64,000 nt of DNA, taken from contig JAQGBZ010000116.1 of NCBI GenBank assembly GCA_034687125.1, forward strand, positions 1-64,000, written 5' to 3'. Source of the stretch: Neelides folsomi. Taxonomy: Eukaryota > Arthropoda > Collembola > Neelipleona > Neelidae. Numbering within the stretch: position 1 is the stretch's first letter; each line of letters opens with the position of its first letter. This document shows positions 30,515 to 42,945 of this stretch, piece by piece. The translations under genes and the position numbers were made by a program. Under the pieces are notes generated by a model. It saw only the letters and a list, made by a program, of their open reading frames with translations. It was not told the origin of the DNA and searched no databases.

Positions 30515-33500
30515 TTAAACAAGATTATAAGATTTAATGGAAGAAGGTTGAGTCGTCGTTGAGCTCTCATTGTCTGTATCTGAACTAAGGCCCCACTCAC
30601 GGCGTTGTTCTACAATCCCCTATTAAAATAATCGAAATTAATTTTAAGGTTATCATATAACTTAACATAATTATCGGAATAAGTTAAAATTATACTTTTT
30701 TAAGGTATGCGAGATGATGAAGAAAATTCTGTTTGGGTGTCTCTTGTGGGTCATTCGAATAAAGCCATTTAATCGTGGCTCGATCTCGTTCTGATAATGA
30801 AGGCTCAACATAATATGACCCTTCATCTTGAGAAGTTTCCTCGCCCTCTGACCCTTCCAAATTAGGGATAGAAAGTTCTAAAATCCCCTTTTCACTCCCT
30901 CTTGAAGATAAAATCGGTCTTGGGTCGGTCTCTTCATTTATTTTATTCGCATCTCTCAATGCTTTTTCTCTCCTTCGTATCTCTTTCTCTTTGTTACGTG
31001 GGCTAATGAGATCTTCATAAGTCGGATAATTCATCACGGTTTCACCATCAATAAGAAGAGGGATGGGAGGTGGAATGTAAAATGTTGAAGAAGGAGATCG
31101 GAATTTATTCCCTTTACGAACCACACGATCTTCGGAGTTAAACAATGAATTCATTTTTGCATAAACCACAGAGGAGTTGTAATGGAGAAGCTCATCAAAA
31201 TCATCATAAGTGGCTGAGGGATTTGGATTGATTTCAAACTCGGGCTCGAATAATTCAAGACCGGAAGAGACTGCAGAAAGTGCTGTGTTGGAACTCTCAG
31301 GTGAGATTTGAGATGAACTGATTACAATTCCTTCATCAATTTCTTCTTCATTTCTAATATTTTCTATCTTAGGATTTTCTAAATTCTCTTCTTCACTTTC
31401 CTCTTGTTCTTCCTCTTCATCGTCCTCCTCACGCTGTTTAATAAGAAGGTAATCTCCTTTGCTCTCGTTTTCTTCCTTCGTTTCTTCATCTTCATTTTCA
31501 CCCGTTTGGTTCATAAGCTCATAAGTGTCGTCTTTATTTTCCTCTTTGCTAACGTTTATTTCATCATCATCATCATTAGTATTATTAATATTAATTTTAT
31601 CCTTATTTTGATTAATTGGCTCGACTTCATTCGTTTTATTCGTATTCGTATTCGCAATTTCGATTTTTGGATCGTTGGTCTGAAGAATTTTTATACATTC
31701 TGCATTTTCCTCCTCAGACTCCGACATTTCCCTTGAGCCGTGTAATATTTTATTAAGAAGTGCAGGGACAGGTGGGGATGCGTATGGGTCGACATATTCT
31801 TCAAACTTATTCATTTCTAACATTGTTTCTTCCCTTGTGTAATGAGTCTCTTGTTCATAATAATAGTCTTTACATGGTTTTATTTTTGGTTCAGAATTAA
31901 ACCTTGATTTTTTCTTTTTCGAGCTTCCATCTCGTCGCGATCGCCCTTCCGGAGCTGAGCGAATTGAATTTTCTTTCTGTTTCCTATTGAAGTCGTCTTC
32001 AAAGGGAAGAAGAGAATTAAGGGAATTTAATCTAAAGTTGATCATTGAAGGATGATCATTTTCTTTATGATTATTTATTGGAGTGTCGGGTCTTTTGGTC
32101 GAGTCGGGAAATAAATTTTCTTTTTTGCTCATTGGGGAATCTTTCCTTGATGATGGAATTGATGCAAGTTTCATTAATTCTTCTTCCTCCTCTTCTTCAA
32201 ATTCATCATTGACATATTCGTAGTCGTAAATGGGATCGTAGTTGTGAAGGAAGGCTTTCAAAGGTTCGTGCTTTTTCGGACTCTCTTTTTTCCTTGGAGG
32301 CTTATATAAATCCTCCGATTCTGTCCCGGTCTCTTGAGCTCTTTGAAGAAGTTCTCTTCGTTTTAATCTCTCAGCTCTTCGTTTCATCCTTTGAGAGTAA
32401 AACGGATCTTTTTCGGACTGTTTTTTGTAACAGATTTTAGCCGGCGTGGCTCCCCATCTCGGCTTCTCTTCTTTTTTATTCGGACATTTGAGTTTATTTT
32501 CTTTGTCTGAAGAGCATTTTTCAATTAAACTGTTTTGGGATCGGCTGTTATTCTTTTCATTTCTCAATCTTCGACTTTCTACGTCGGTTTGCGTTCCAAA
32601 TTCCCTATTATTGCTCAAACTCCTCGATCGCCTCATTCTGGTCGGAGTGAGCAGGCGAGGTTGAGATTGGGAGTAATCGGACTGTTCGGTCATTAAACCT
32701 TGATCCATCTTGTCAATATTGTTGTAGGAGTGGTGAAGCTTGGAAGGCTCATCAAAGAAGGTGGAGGTAGAAGCGAGGGAAATGGTCGGAGAAAGACGCT
32801 GCATTCCAATGGGAGGAAGAAATCCATCTTTTTCTCTTAATTGTTTCATACGTGTGGAGTCAATGAGAAGTCGTTGACGGCTTTCGAGATATTCTGTACG
32901 AATTTCCTCAACTTCATAGCTATTTAACCCACTTCGAGCCGAAATCTTATTCACCTTAATTAAAAAATAATCAATAATAATCTTTTATCATCACAATACT
33001 GGTTGTGTTACTTATAAATCGTTTACACTTAAAATGCTATCATAAAAATAGTCATTTAAATGGAAATAATAAAAATATACTTTTATACTGAATGACTGAA
33101 TGAAAATATAATATCTGTATACTATCTGTATAACATCTAATACTAATTGTATTGCAATTAGAGAATAAATTACTCTTGATTCTTCTCTTTTAGAACTTCT
33201 CCAAACGCCTCCATGTTCTCTTTCAAATATTTGAAGTTCTTTTTGTCTCTCATTTTCAACTCGAGCTTCTTCCAACTTTTCCGCTTCTTCTTTTCTCATT
33301 CGCTCCTCTTTAATCCGATTTTGTCGTTCTTCCATCTAATAAATAACATAATAGAAAAGGTAAAGGTCAACCAACCGATTATTAAAGAAAATTCAATGGC
33401 AGAAGGACAATCATAACAATTTGTAATCGTGAGTAAAACTCAACTCAATCAATACGTGTCTGTGAATTGGAGTTAATTATATATTATTAACTTCTCCACT

Positions 33501-36500
33501 TTGAATTCTAATTTTATAAGTAGAAGAAAGGAAAATATTTTATGACATCCAATTTCACACCATACTTTGGTTGATAGTTTAATAGTTTTGTCCTTTTGTA
33601 ACAAGACATAGAATTCTTGAATTATTTCGAGATAATCATAGTTTATTGTATTGTGAATATTTATATTTAGCTTAAATATTGCAAAGGATGATTGATACGA
33701 AAAATATATAATCTTTATACATATTTTAAATAAAAGCCATCAAGATATTAGTTACAATATCAGTGTGTATAATTTAAGGTATTGGTTGTAATTTTGCAAT
33801 AAACCAAAGAACTATACTTCTTATAACTTATATTGTATGTAAGTATTTATAAATAATTGTTTTGTTATTTTATATATAATTTATGAGAGGTAATCAAATT
33901 ACCTGTTTTCTAATTGCTTGCTGATGTTCAATCGCCGCCACTCGTTTCTTCTCCCTCTCCGCGAGGAAATCGGGGTCAAGCGAAGCAGGGTGACCTCGAA
34001 CGAAACCCCTAAATGGACAAAATGCACTTCTTACTTTCAAGAATAAATCTTGGGACATTTTGAGTTCACACGCAAAGTTCTCATTGGAACAGGTAATCTC
34101 ATAAATCATAAAATAAGGAATTGTGACGTATGTAGTTATGTATGTAATTCTTCCTCATATTTTATATATGCCAAAGACCCCTGGTATAATCGGGTAAATT
34201 CAGTTATTCAAAATAGCGGAATTGGGAAATACTTCATAGTACAAGGAACCTTAATTCACTTTTATACCTAAATATAAAGGCAAAATGGCAAGGGGCAATT
34301 GGGGTGTTCTATTTATTCCAACTATTGAGATTTGACCATTGTAGGATAATTACCTGCTCTCTAAATTCTCCCTCTCCGAATCTCCTATACTTCTGGCATC
34401 AATGAGAGAATTTTCCAAACTAATTCTTTTTTCCAGCCAAGCAGGATTTTTCATTTCTCCCTGTTTGGTGTCATGATTGGGAAGCCTTGAATTCAAGCCC
34501 ATCGATGTCGGTTCCCAAAAATGTCCAACGCCAATTCCGCGATCTCCCCATCTGACATTATTATAAAAACATTGATGAAAAAATATGATAGACCACAATC
34601 ATTAAATTATATATCCTACTAGATAATGAGCATAATGATATGAAGACCTTTTATGAATGCAAAAATATCATATTAATCAGAAAAAGAGTTTAATTTACTT
34701 TGGTCGCTTTTCTTCTCTTTCCATTGCTCTTCTCGCCCTTTGTTCTTCTCTTTGTTTCTCGAGTTCCATGAGCCATTCTTCCCTATCCTTTAATTAATAA
34801 TAAAGTTTATTCAAGGAAGTGTAACCAAAATCAATTCAATGATTTTATTATAATGAATATTTAATATTACCTTTTTCTGTTGGAGTTTATAAGCCTCCAC
34901 TTCTTCAGCTTTAGATGTAAAGGTGAAAGTGGACATTTGATGTTTTTTCATTTTCTCTGACTCGGCTGGTGAATGCATATAAAAATTGTCCCGGACATTT
35001 TCATTATAAACTTTTTTCTCGGTCCAATTTCGTTTGATCTCTTCAGAATGGAGAATTTTATGAACGATAACTTTCGCAATTTCCTCTTCGTGAAGCATTC
35101 CATTTTCCACAAGGGCGAGAGCCCTTGGAGAAATTTTCAATGAAACTCCTTCCCTCTTCATTCCTTCACTTTCTGGCTCGTTGAAAATCAAAATGTTGAC
35201 TGGTGAAGTTCCTTTCTCTTCATATTTATTATTTGGTTTCGACTCGATGCCATTCAAAGAGCTTTCTTTCTCGATTTTGCTCTTGATGCAACAATCTCGA
35301 TGTTCAAGGTGGACATTTGCGCTTGTATTCGTACTTGTATCCACTTTGGTCAAAGTAACTTCCGACTTTTTAGAATTCTTAATTGGTGATTTTTTACCTT
35401 TCGGCGATGGATTGGAATTTCCTGGTGGTTTTTTGATTACGACAGTTGGTTCACTACTTTGATATCCAGATGTGTCTTCTTCAGTTGCGACAGTCTTTGG
35501 ATTGGAATTTAAAGAATTGTCCGATGAATTGTTTCGCTTGAGGAGAGAATCAATTTTATTCTTTTTATTTCGCTCTGGAGAAGAAACTTCTTTCCCTTTC
35601 TCCTCCGAATGCCAAAATGATGTTTTACCTTTCCCTTCATGCGAGCCCCGGATGGGAGGCAAATGGCACGATTCACTACAAGTCAGATTGGACAATACAT
35701 TTCTGTTTCGTAATATATAACTTTTATTGCCTCCCGAAAAAGCCTTTTGAATGGGTTTGTATAAGGTCTACGGTACGTGTCTATCATAATAATATAATAA
35801 TAACTGCAATATTTACTTATACAGGGTATGTATTTATAAGTATTTATACCTAAGCATTAAGTATAATCTGGGCTCATTCAGGGAGTATTATAGAGTCGTG
35901 TGCATGAAACATATTTAACTACATTCGCGAAAAAAGCGTAGTAGGTCATGAAGTGAAAAGAGTGATACTTCTGGTTCTAATTAACTTTTACTCATTTGTT
36001 CATGCTATAGACTCAAAGCATATCCGGATACGCTATATCCGTTATCGATGACATAGATAGATAAAGCAAAGAATGGATAATATACCTAGAGATATTGAAC
36101 CAACTAAACTACTGAGATGTTTACACTACGAGGCTAATCCGGGAAATGAAAAAAAATAAGAATTAAAATTAAGCTACGAACCTTTGTTGAATTCCTAATT
36201 TCGAGATGTAAGAAGGAGAAAGTATGGGCACGGGGTGAAGGGGCACAACATCACATTCAGTAGGTCGACCCCAAGGGCTCCAAAGTCCATTAAGTTCTTC
36301 TGTAGAGCATAAAAATCAAATGAGCTTTAATATTCATTCTACAAACATTTCATATTCTTAACTAGCTTAAGTAGTATAAACAAATAAATTTTTCCAGTTC
36401 ATTGGACTCGTCAACTTCAAAAGAAAGTCAAAGTTAAGAGAAAAGAATGCCCTCGGAATAAAGAAGGGTTGGCTATGCTATGTTAGGAAGTTAGGATTAT

Positions 36501-37195
36501 ATATTATACTTATGTAAATATGGATTATTTATATTGATTACCTATAGGTATACCATACTACTAACTAAACAATAAATTAGTAATACTGAAGCTCATCAAC
36601 TAATCATGAATAATTTAATGGTGAAAAGGGAAGTGTGTCAATAAACATAATCAAAAGTAAATTGAAAGGAATTAACACCATTTACATTATAAGGTATTTA
36701 CAAAAGTTCCTTCAAAAGCGAAAAAAAATAAAACTCTTTTCTTCATTATCGAAAGTTCATTTTACATAATCGAGACAAATAAATATTTAATATTATTAAA
36801 GGAGTCATAAAGTTGTGAAAGTCATGCTTCCTCAATTATCTCTGACAGCTTTATCAATATTCTATTTACTACAAAAATACTAGAAGAGTATATAACAACC
36901 CATGTATGCTTTACGATATTATGCTTTACGCTTTACACTTAATATATTAAACATGTTGTATAGCTCAATTCTTATTTACTATTTATTTGCTCCTCTTTCA
37001 CTTTAATTGCTTCCGGTGTATGGATTATTTTCCACCAGTGTCTATTTACGTTAGTAAATGTTATGCCATAGACTAATTATGGAATATTGACCCTATTCTT
37101 TTACCCTTTTCTTTGGCCCATTGGAGTTTCTTTTGTTCCATGAGACTGGGTTTTTTCTCCATGTCTCCTGCAGCTTCGGATAGAAATATCTTCAT
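30515..37195 (-). CDS. CCDC66: CCDC66 homologue, centrosome/cilium coiled-coil protein
   Basis: Nine exons on the complement: 37195-37105, 36299-36182, 35702-34871, 34787-34699, 34551-34354, 34008-33903, 33335-33174, 32954-30696, 30619-30515; 1319 residues, all phases consistent. Blocks align in order with vertebrate CCDC66: PSLMEQKKLQWAKEK (with SSLEAKKAQWRKEL), DREEWLMELEKQREEQRARR followed by KRPKWGDRG (with KWIEELNKQIEDDRQRK...DRWA), SLDPDFLAEREKKRVAAIEH (with LLDPAQIEERDRRRQKQLEH), then a charged coiled coil, a GTQTD motif, and KPRWGATP before a basic helix. The long acidic middle (exon 32954-30696) is lineage-specific. CCDC66 localises to centriolar satellites, centrosomes and cilia and binds microtubules. 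An in-frame ATG at 37162 is an alternative start; 37195 is preceded directly by a stop. It is head-to-head with the zinc-finger gene. Confidence 0.82.
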
Positions 37196-39128
37196 TCAAT
37201 CTTCTTAAATCTTCTATTGTAGAAGATTATACTTAAAGCGTATGCACCGAAGTTTCTATGATTTGAAACTGATGAGATTCAATTATCTGTACAAACTTTA
37301 TGTTCTTCAATTTCTCCTTTCACAGATTTTTCTCAATGTCAATTAATTGAAGATATATTTTCTCTTACTCTTTTGAGCTTTAACTTCTAATTAAAAAATC
37401 AGTTAATATTTTATAATATGTAAAAGTAGTTCTTAACAGGAACTTTCTACTAGGACTTTGAATCGAGGAAATGTATTCGCAAAGTCCAGAATGAAACTGA
37501 GGGTGAACGTGTAGTCGAAGGTTCTCTCGAGTGTGTCAAGAGCAATTGCAGCCTCTCTGTTTTGGCTTGGTATACCTGGAGACCCCCTCGTTGACGATCT
37601 CAAACTTATCGCATCTACCCTCTTTCCCCACATGGAGACCTGAGAGGAAGATAAGGAAATTCGGGACGTGCTAAGTGCCGAATTGCTCTTTTCTCCTCAA
37701 TGAGTTCAACGATGAAAGAAATGAGTTTACGTCGAAGTATAAGTTTTACTTGAATAAATATATACAAATAACTACTACTTATTTCTTAGTACATTTTTTC
37801 ATATCGACATTTCTTCAGGTATACGGTTCATTTCTAATGTAGATGATTCACCCTAATAATTACAGCATGTTCATTTAATTAATTAAATGGGTTCGTTTAT
37901 TATCAAATTATCTTACATTCAAATATATTTACCTATGTACATAGCTTTTCTCGGTCCTCAATTATCCAGACCAAAATCCATATATATTTTATATACAAAG
38001 TATGTTTTGGGGTTAATTGCTAAATTTCAAGTTCCCGTCGGTATATTTTGCCCTCAAGAATGGTCTCATCCCATTGCCTTTAAATGCCGTTCTTTAAATA
38101 TATAAATGCAGTGTAAAATTTAATTCTTTGACCGATAACCGGAAGATTTTAATAATTTACCTAAATATTTATAAGATTGGATATATTTCATAAATATGAA
38201 TTTTTCATTATCCAAACGCAAGTACTCGTATTTTATTGCAAAACGATCAAATCCCGGTTTTCTTTTATTTTTAAGAAGCCCAATAGTATATCGATTTTGA
38301 AAAGATAACTTCGGTTTTGATTCTCATCTTAATTGATTTACATATAATAAGTATTGAATGCAGGCCAGTCATTCGTAAAGGTAAAACTATACTTGTTTTA
38401 AGCCCCAATATTCGTGGAAACCATATTTATCACATGTGTCCATTCCATGGTTGAATTATTAAAAAAATATTAGAAAATGCTTAAACGGGGCAGGGATTGG
38501 CTTAGTAACCAAATGTATTAAATTGGCAAAAGCCCGCACCAAAGCACTTATTTAATATTTTCAATAATTATTTATACAACTATGGATCCTTGGACACGTG
38601 AAATGAAGTAGACTAATAATTAAAAGTCCCAAAATTGACCCGAATTGTTAATTATCGTTAATATTTAATTAACACGAACTTTAATCAAAAAATTAACTCG
38701 GAAATGGGATATAAAATTTGATTTTCCTTAAAATGTATATATTAGCTTATATGAATAGAGCTATAGGAGATAGAAGTTTTAAAAATCAACAACTTTGCGA
38801 TGGTTTACAAGAGTTTTGAAGAACTTTTGATTAATATTAATTCCGAAAGTACTTCAATCAACCAAATCTGAACAAATAATGTATTTGAATTTTTTTAAAA
38901 TATTGAGCCAGAAACATATTGTAGGAGCTAGAGTGGAATACCTTGGTGTTTATTGACCGTTAATAAGATACCTACTGGAATTCCAAAAATTAATATGAGA
39001 GATACTTTCCCAATCTTAAAATTTGAAGAATTTATGATTAGTATTTACCTATAATCGTATTTAAGTTATTTAACGAATTGGAATTATAACAATTAATTTT
39101 GTTTTTGACAGATTCCTACCGTCAAGAA
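37196..39128. promoter_or_regulatory. Divergent CCDC66 / zinc-finger interval
   Basis: About 1.9 kb. A GC-richer segment at 37433-37660 is open for 66 codons on the minus strand (MWGKRVDAISLRSSTRG...), after an acceptor-like CCTCTCAG; it may be an untranslated or alternative first exon of CCDC66 and is not recognised. The rest is AT-rich. The zinc-finger ATG exon has its acceptor at 39110-39111, so its first exon is also in this interval. Confidence 0.35.
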
Positions 39129-41670
39129 ATGGTATTTGTTCCTGTGAATGAAGATAAATGTAACGCAGCTGAAGACGAAGAAGTTAGTTGGAATTTGAAA
39201 AGGTCGAATGAGGATGAAGAGCTTGACGACTTTTGCGAAGTTGTCGTTTCCTTCCGCTGTAAACAATGCAGCTTCATTTGCCACGACAAAGAAGAGCTCA
39301 AGTCACACATTAAACAAAATCATCGGAAAGGTGACAGCGAAGACGTAAACGAAGTCGAAAGTGTGTTGTTGAGCCAAGATGCTCAGCATCCTTTTGAAAC
39401 TTCTGACGAACCTCTTGAAAAAACGAATCAGGATGAGTTAAATGTGTCAAAAGACCCGATAGAAAGCCGTGATATTTTAGAAGAACCTCAAAATGTCATC
39501 GATGAAATTCAAGAGAAACATGAAGAGGGTGAAGAGAGCAATAAAGGAGATGAGCAAGGAATTGCCGAAGTTTATCTATGTGCGGAATGTGACATCATTT
39601 TCCATTCTGAAGAGCTCTGTTGTCAACATATGAGTCAAGTTCATCAACTGAGCCAATTCAGTGCTGATTTCATTCGGGAAAAGTTTATGCAGGATGATTC
39701 TAATAATGAAATAAACGAAAATCCTCCTGAGAAAGAACCTCTTAAAAAGCGAAAGGTATTATTATTTTATAAACTTAATAACTAAATAATATAATTTATA
39801 ATAGTTTTTTAATTAATAATTTAAAAAACAGTGTTTAATTTTTCAATGTATTTAATAGGTAAAGCTTCCGAGTAAATTCCGAGAAGAATCAGGTGTCATT
39901 GTTCCTAAAAAGTTTCGAATTTCGAAAGAATCGCCTGAATGTTGTAGCATGTGCAAGGCTTGTTTCAATTCTCTTGATTCGAAAGTTCTTCATGAAAATT
40001 GTCATTCGAGAGAAGGAAAAGGGTTCATTTGTTCAATTTGTCCGGTAACCGATGATGAACCGAAAAAAGTTTTTTCACAGTGGAACAAATGTGCGAATCA
40101 TCTTTGGAAAGAGCACAAAATTGATTGTGATCTATACGCTTGTACATCTTGCCAGGTATTACTTACTCAATTTAAATCATCCTAATATGCATTAAGTATA
40201 ACATGAAAAAATCTATTAATGATTTTATTTGGATTTAGTACAAAACACACTTGATGGCAAAATTGAAGGATCATGAGAAACTTCACAATACATCATTCAA
40301 ATTCACATGCCAAATTTGCCATAAATCTTTTAAGCAGTCGAAACAAGTACTTTATATAAATCAAATTAAATTGTAGTGTAATGAGAATGTCATGTTAAAT
40401 ATTAATTTTATTTGATAGTTAAAAACACATGAGAAGTTTCACACCAGAAATCAAACAAAGCTCTCACCTGCTGAGGACGCCCGTTGGTACACCCCAAAGG
40501 AATGCCCAATTTGCCAAAGAGTACTCTCTGATTCAAAATGTTTGAAAAAACACATTTCCGCTGTTCATAACAAATTGAAACCTTATATGTGCAACATTTG
40601 TGGTCATACAAGTGCCAGAAAGGCAGAGTTACAGGTACAATAAATATAATTTGCTTGCATCTGTATTTTTACAAGTCTGTAAAATTGATAATTGTTTATA
40701 ATTTTCTAGCTGCATGTGAGACAACACACAGGAGAAAAACCGTACAAATGTCCAAAATGTCCTTTTGAAACTCGTGACCACAACTCGTTGAGAAACCATA
40801 AATTGAAGCACTCTGATATTAGAAAATATTCGTAAGTTTCAATATTATATATTCCAATAGTGATATTTAACGAATGCGCTAAATACATAATTTATCTGTA
40901 TTCATTTAAACAGCTGTCCCCATTGCCAGTACAAATGTATTCAATCAGCTGCATTTAAAAAGCATGTTCTTTTGACTCATGCTGAGCAAGAAGAAGTTTT
41001 CGTATGTTCCCATTGTCCTCTTGTGTCAGTGAATAAGAAGACATTCATAGCTCATGAAAAAGATCACACAGAAGGAAGAATTCCTCCATTAGAATCTACT
41101 GAGAAAAGTAAGTTTTATTTATTTCGACATTACTCTAAATCAAACTCTAAATTAATATTTATTGATTTTTTAAAATATAAATATTTAATTCTAATTTTAG
41201 TCGACGAAGAAGAAAACTCTGAATGTCCAATTAACTCCGAAAAGGGAAGAATATGGCCGATTGGAGACGAAGACAGCCAAAGTGTGGATGTAGTTGATTT
41301 CGGAGGACGGACAATACCTGCCCCAACAACCGAATTCGATATTGAAATAGAACAAGAGAAAAATAATAATTCTTCAAATGAAGACGAGAGCTTAAAAGAG
41401 TCTGAACAAGTTGAAGAAACTTCTTCCATTGAAATGACAATTAGTGAAGGAGAAACAGTCATAGAAGTAATGTTACCACCGCCTGATCCAGATTCTTCCA
41501 ATCAGAAACAATCGAAGAGTTCAGAGAACGGGAAACCTTCCAATTCTGGAATTTTCTTCCTATTCGATACTGAATTCTCACTCGATCTCCCTGATATATC
41601 TGATAGTGAATCAGGGAATGAGGGTGCATTTGATAAGTTAATGGATATGCGATTTAATAATATTAACTAA
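39129..41670 (+). CDS. C2H2 zinc-finger protein with about 11 fingers
   Basis: Seven exons, 39129-39755, 39859-40155, 40239-40346, 40419-40634, 40710-40831, 40914-41107 and 41201-41670, give 677 residues. Eleven C2H2 units can be read: FRCKQCSF...H, YLCAECDI...H, CCSMCKAC...H, FICSICPV...H, YACTSCQY...H, FTCQICHK...H, KECPICQR...H, YMCNICGH...H, YKCPKCPF...H, CPHCQYKC...H and FVCSHCPL...H. Only one classic TGEKPY linker is present, between fingers 8 and 9. The first two fingers are separated by an acidic spacer and the C-terminal ~155 residues are acidic and serine-rich, a possible activation domain. No ZAD, KRAB, SCAN or BTB domain is seen. It is probably a DNA-binding nuclear factor; I do not recognise a specific orthologue. 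AATAAA is at 41837-41842. Confidence 0.88.
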
Positions 41671-41959
41671 AATTTAACTTAACCCTTTTTTATTTTTACC
41701 CACAAATGTTCGAATGGTGATTTTAAGATAGTTAATTTTAATGTTAAACTATTAATCGTTTTATATTGATGCATTTGTTATATTTTATTTACACCATGTA
41801 TAAAACCTTGCATGATGAAAACCTCAGGTGAATGATAATAAAAAATAAGTTTTAACCTTTTAACTACAAATGTTTAATCTTATTTTTTGTTAATTAATTG
41901 AACATGACATTGTATATGTGTAAGTAAGATTTAGATAAGTGGGAAAATTAGTCAATTAT

Positions 41960-42462
41960 CTACCAAAGCCGTCTCGGGGATTGTGTCGCGTGTGTAATTA
42001 TTCTCATATTTTCAATATACGGCCCCTTTTGCATTTGCTTGTGTCGCCCGTGAGTCTTGCATCTATTATGGACGAGACCGTTTTGCCAAATTAGGTAACA
42101 GTCTTTGCACCTTCGCCGAACTCTTCCCATAATCTTCATCCCACGTTCTTGGACGACGATGGAAGTCGGAGAAAAACATGATTCTATTTGTTTTAATAAA
42201 CATTTCTCTGGAGTCTTTTGCCCGAGTGTGAGAGTTGAATAATTTTTCTGCAGAACGGGAGCAGTCGATGCCTGTAATAGAATAGTCTTGTGAATTACTC
42301 TACTCTTATATTTTTAATACTAATTAAGATTACACACCACTCAATATAATATTAAAAACTTACGACAATAGTTCTATTATAGTTGAGGAATTGCAATGAA
42401 GGCAAACTTCGTTGAAAAATTTTTAATCCTAATGGAAGCTGTTTTAATACCCCCAATACCAT
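41960..42462 (-). CDS. MRPL36: Mitochondrial ribosomal protein bL36m
   Basis: Two exons on the complement, 42462-42364 and 42271-41960, give 136 residues. The core at residues 78-114 reads MKIMGRVRRRCKDC, YLIWQNGLVHNRCKTH and GRHKQMQ. This matches human MRPL36 ([30 protein letters not shown]). The zinc ligands C88, C91, C104 and H110 have the spacing of bacterial L36. The N-terminal ~70 residues are basic and hydroxyl-rich with few acids (LKQLPLGLKIFQRSL), as expected for a mitochondrial targeting sequence. bL36 is the last-added zinc-ribbon protein of the mitochondrial large subunit. A C-terminal extension of about 22 residues follows the usual end. The gene is small and spliced, and lies 289 bp downstream of the convergent zinc-finger stop. 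Confidence 0.9.
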
Positions 42463-42945
42463 TATTATTCTGTCCTCGCAAAGTTAATTGAATTCAGTGT
42501 TTTTAATATTATGTGTTGAAATATAAGTAAGTTAATTATTAAACTAAACTAAAATAAAATATTTAAGTGTTTGATCATGAATTTTTAGATGTTCGAATGT
42601 TCTTATAAATCTGATTTGCCCTTTTCGTGATTTAGCTTGTGAGCAATGTTGAGAATTTGCGAGAGATAAATAATGCATTTTATAGGGAGCAAATCCATTC
42701 CAAATCCATTGTTAATTGTTTCCTTATATATTTTTAAATGGAATAATAAACATTAAAATAACTTTCTCAATTAGCATAATTTACAGAATTGTATTTAATT
42801 GTCAAAATTCAACATTTAAAATACCTTTAATTAACTGTAACCGTTTATAACCATCAAATTAACAAGTGTCATAAGACTGTCAGATTGTCTATCGACTCAA
42901 AATTAATAATTTAAACTTTTAAAGAATCATTAAGCGAAATCAACA
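42463..42945. promoter_or_regulatory. Divergent MRPL36 / triple p25-alpha promoter
   Basis: 483 bp between two start codons, AT-rich. It should hold both promoters and short 5' UTRs. No TATA box or X-box could be assigned. Confidence 0.45.
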
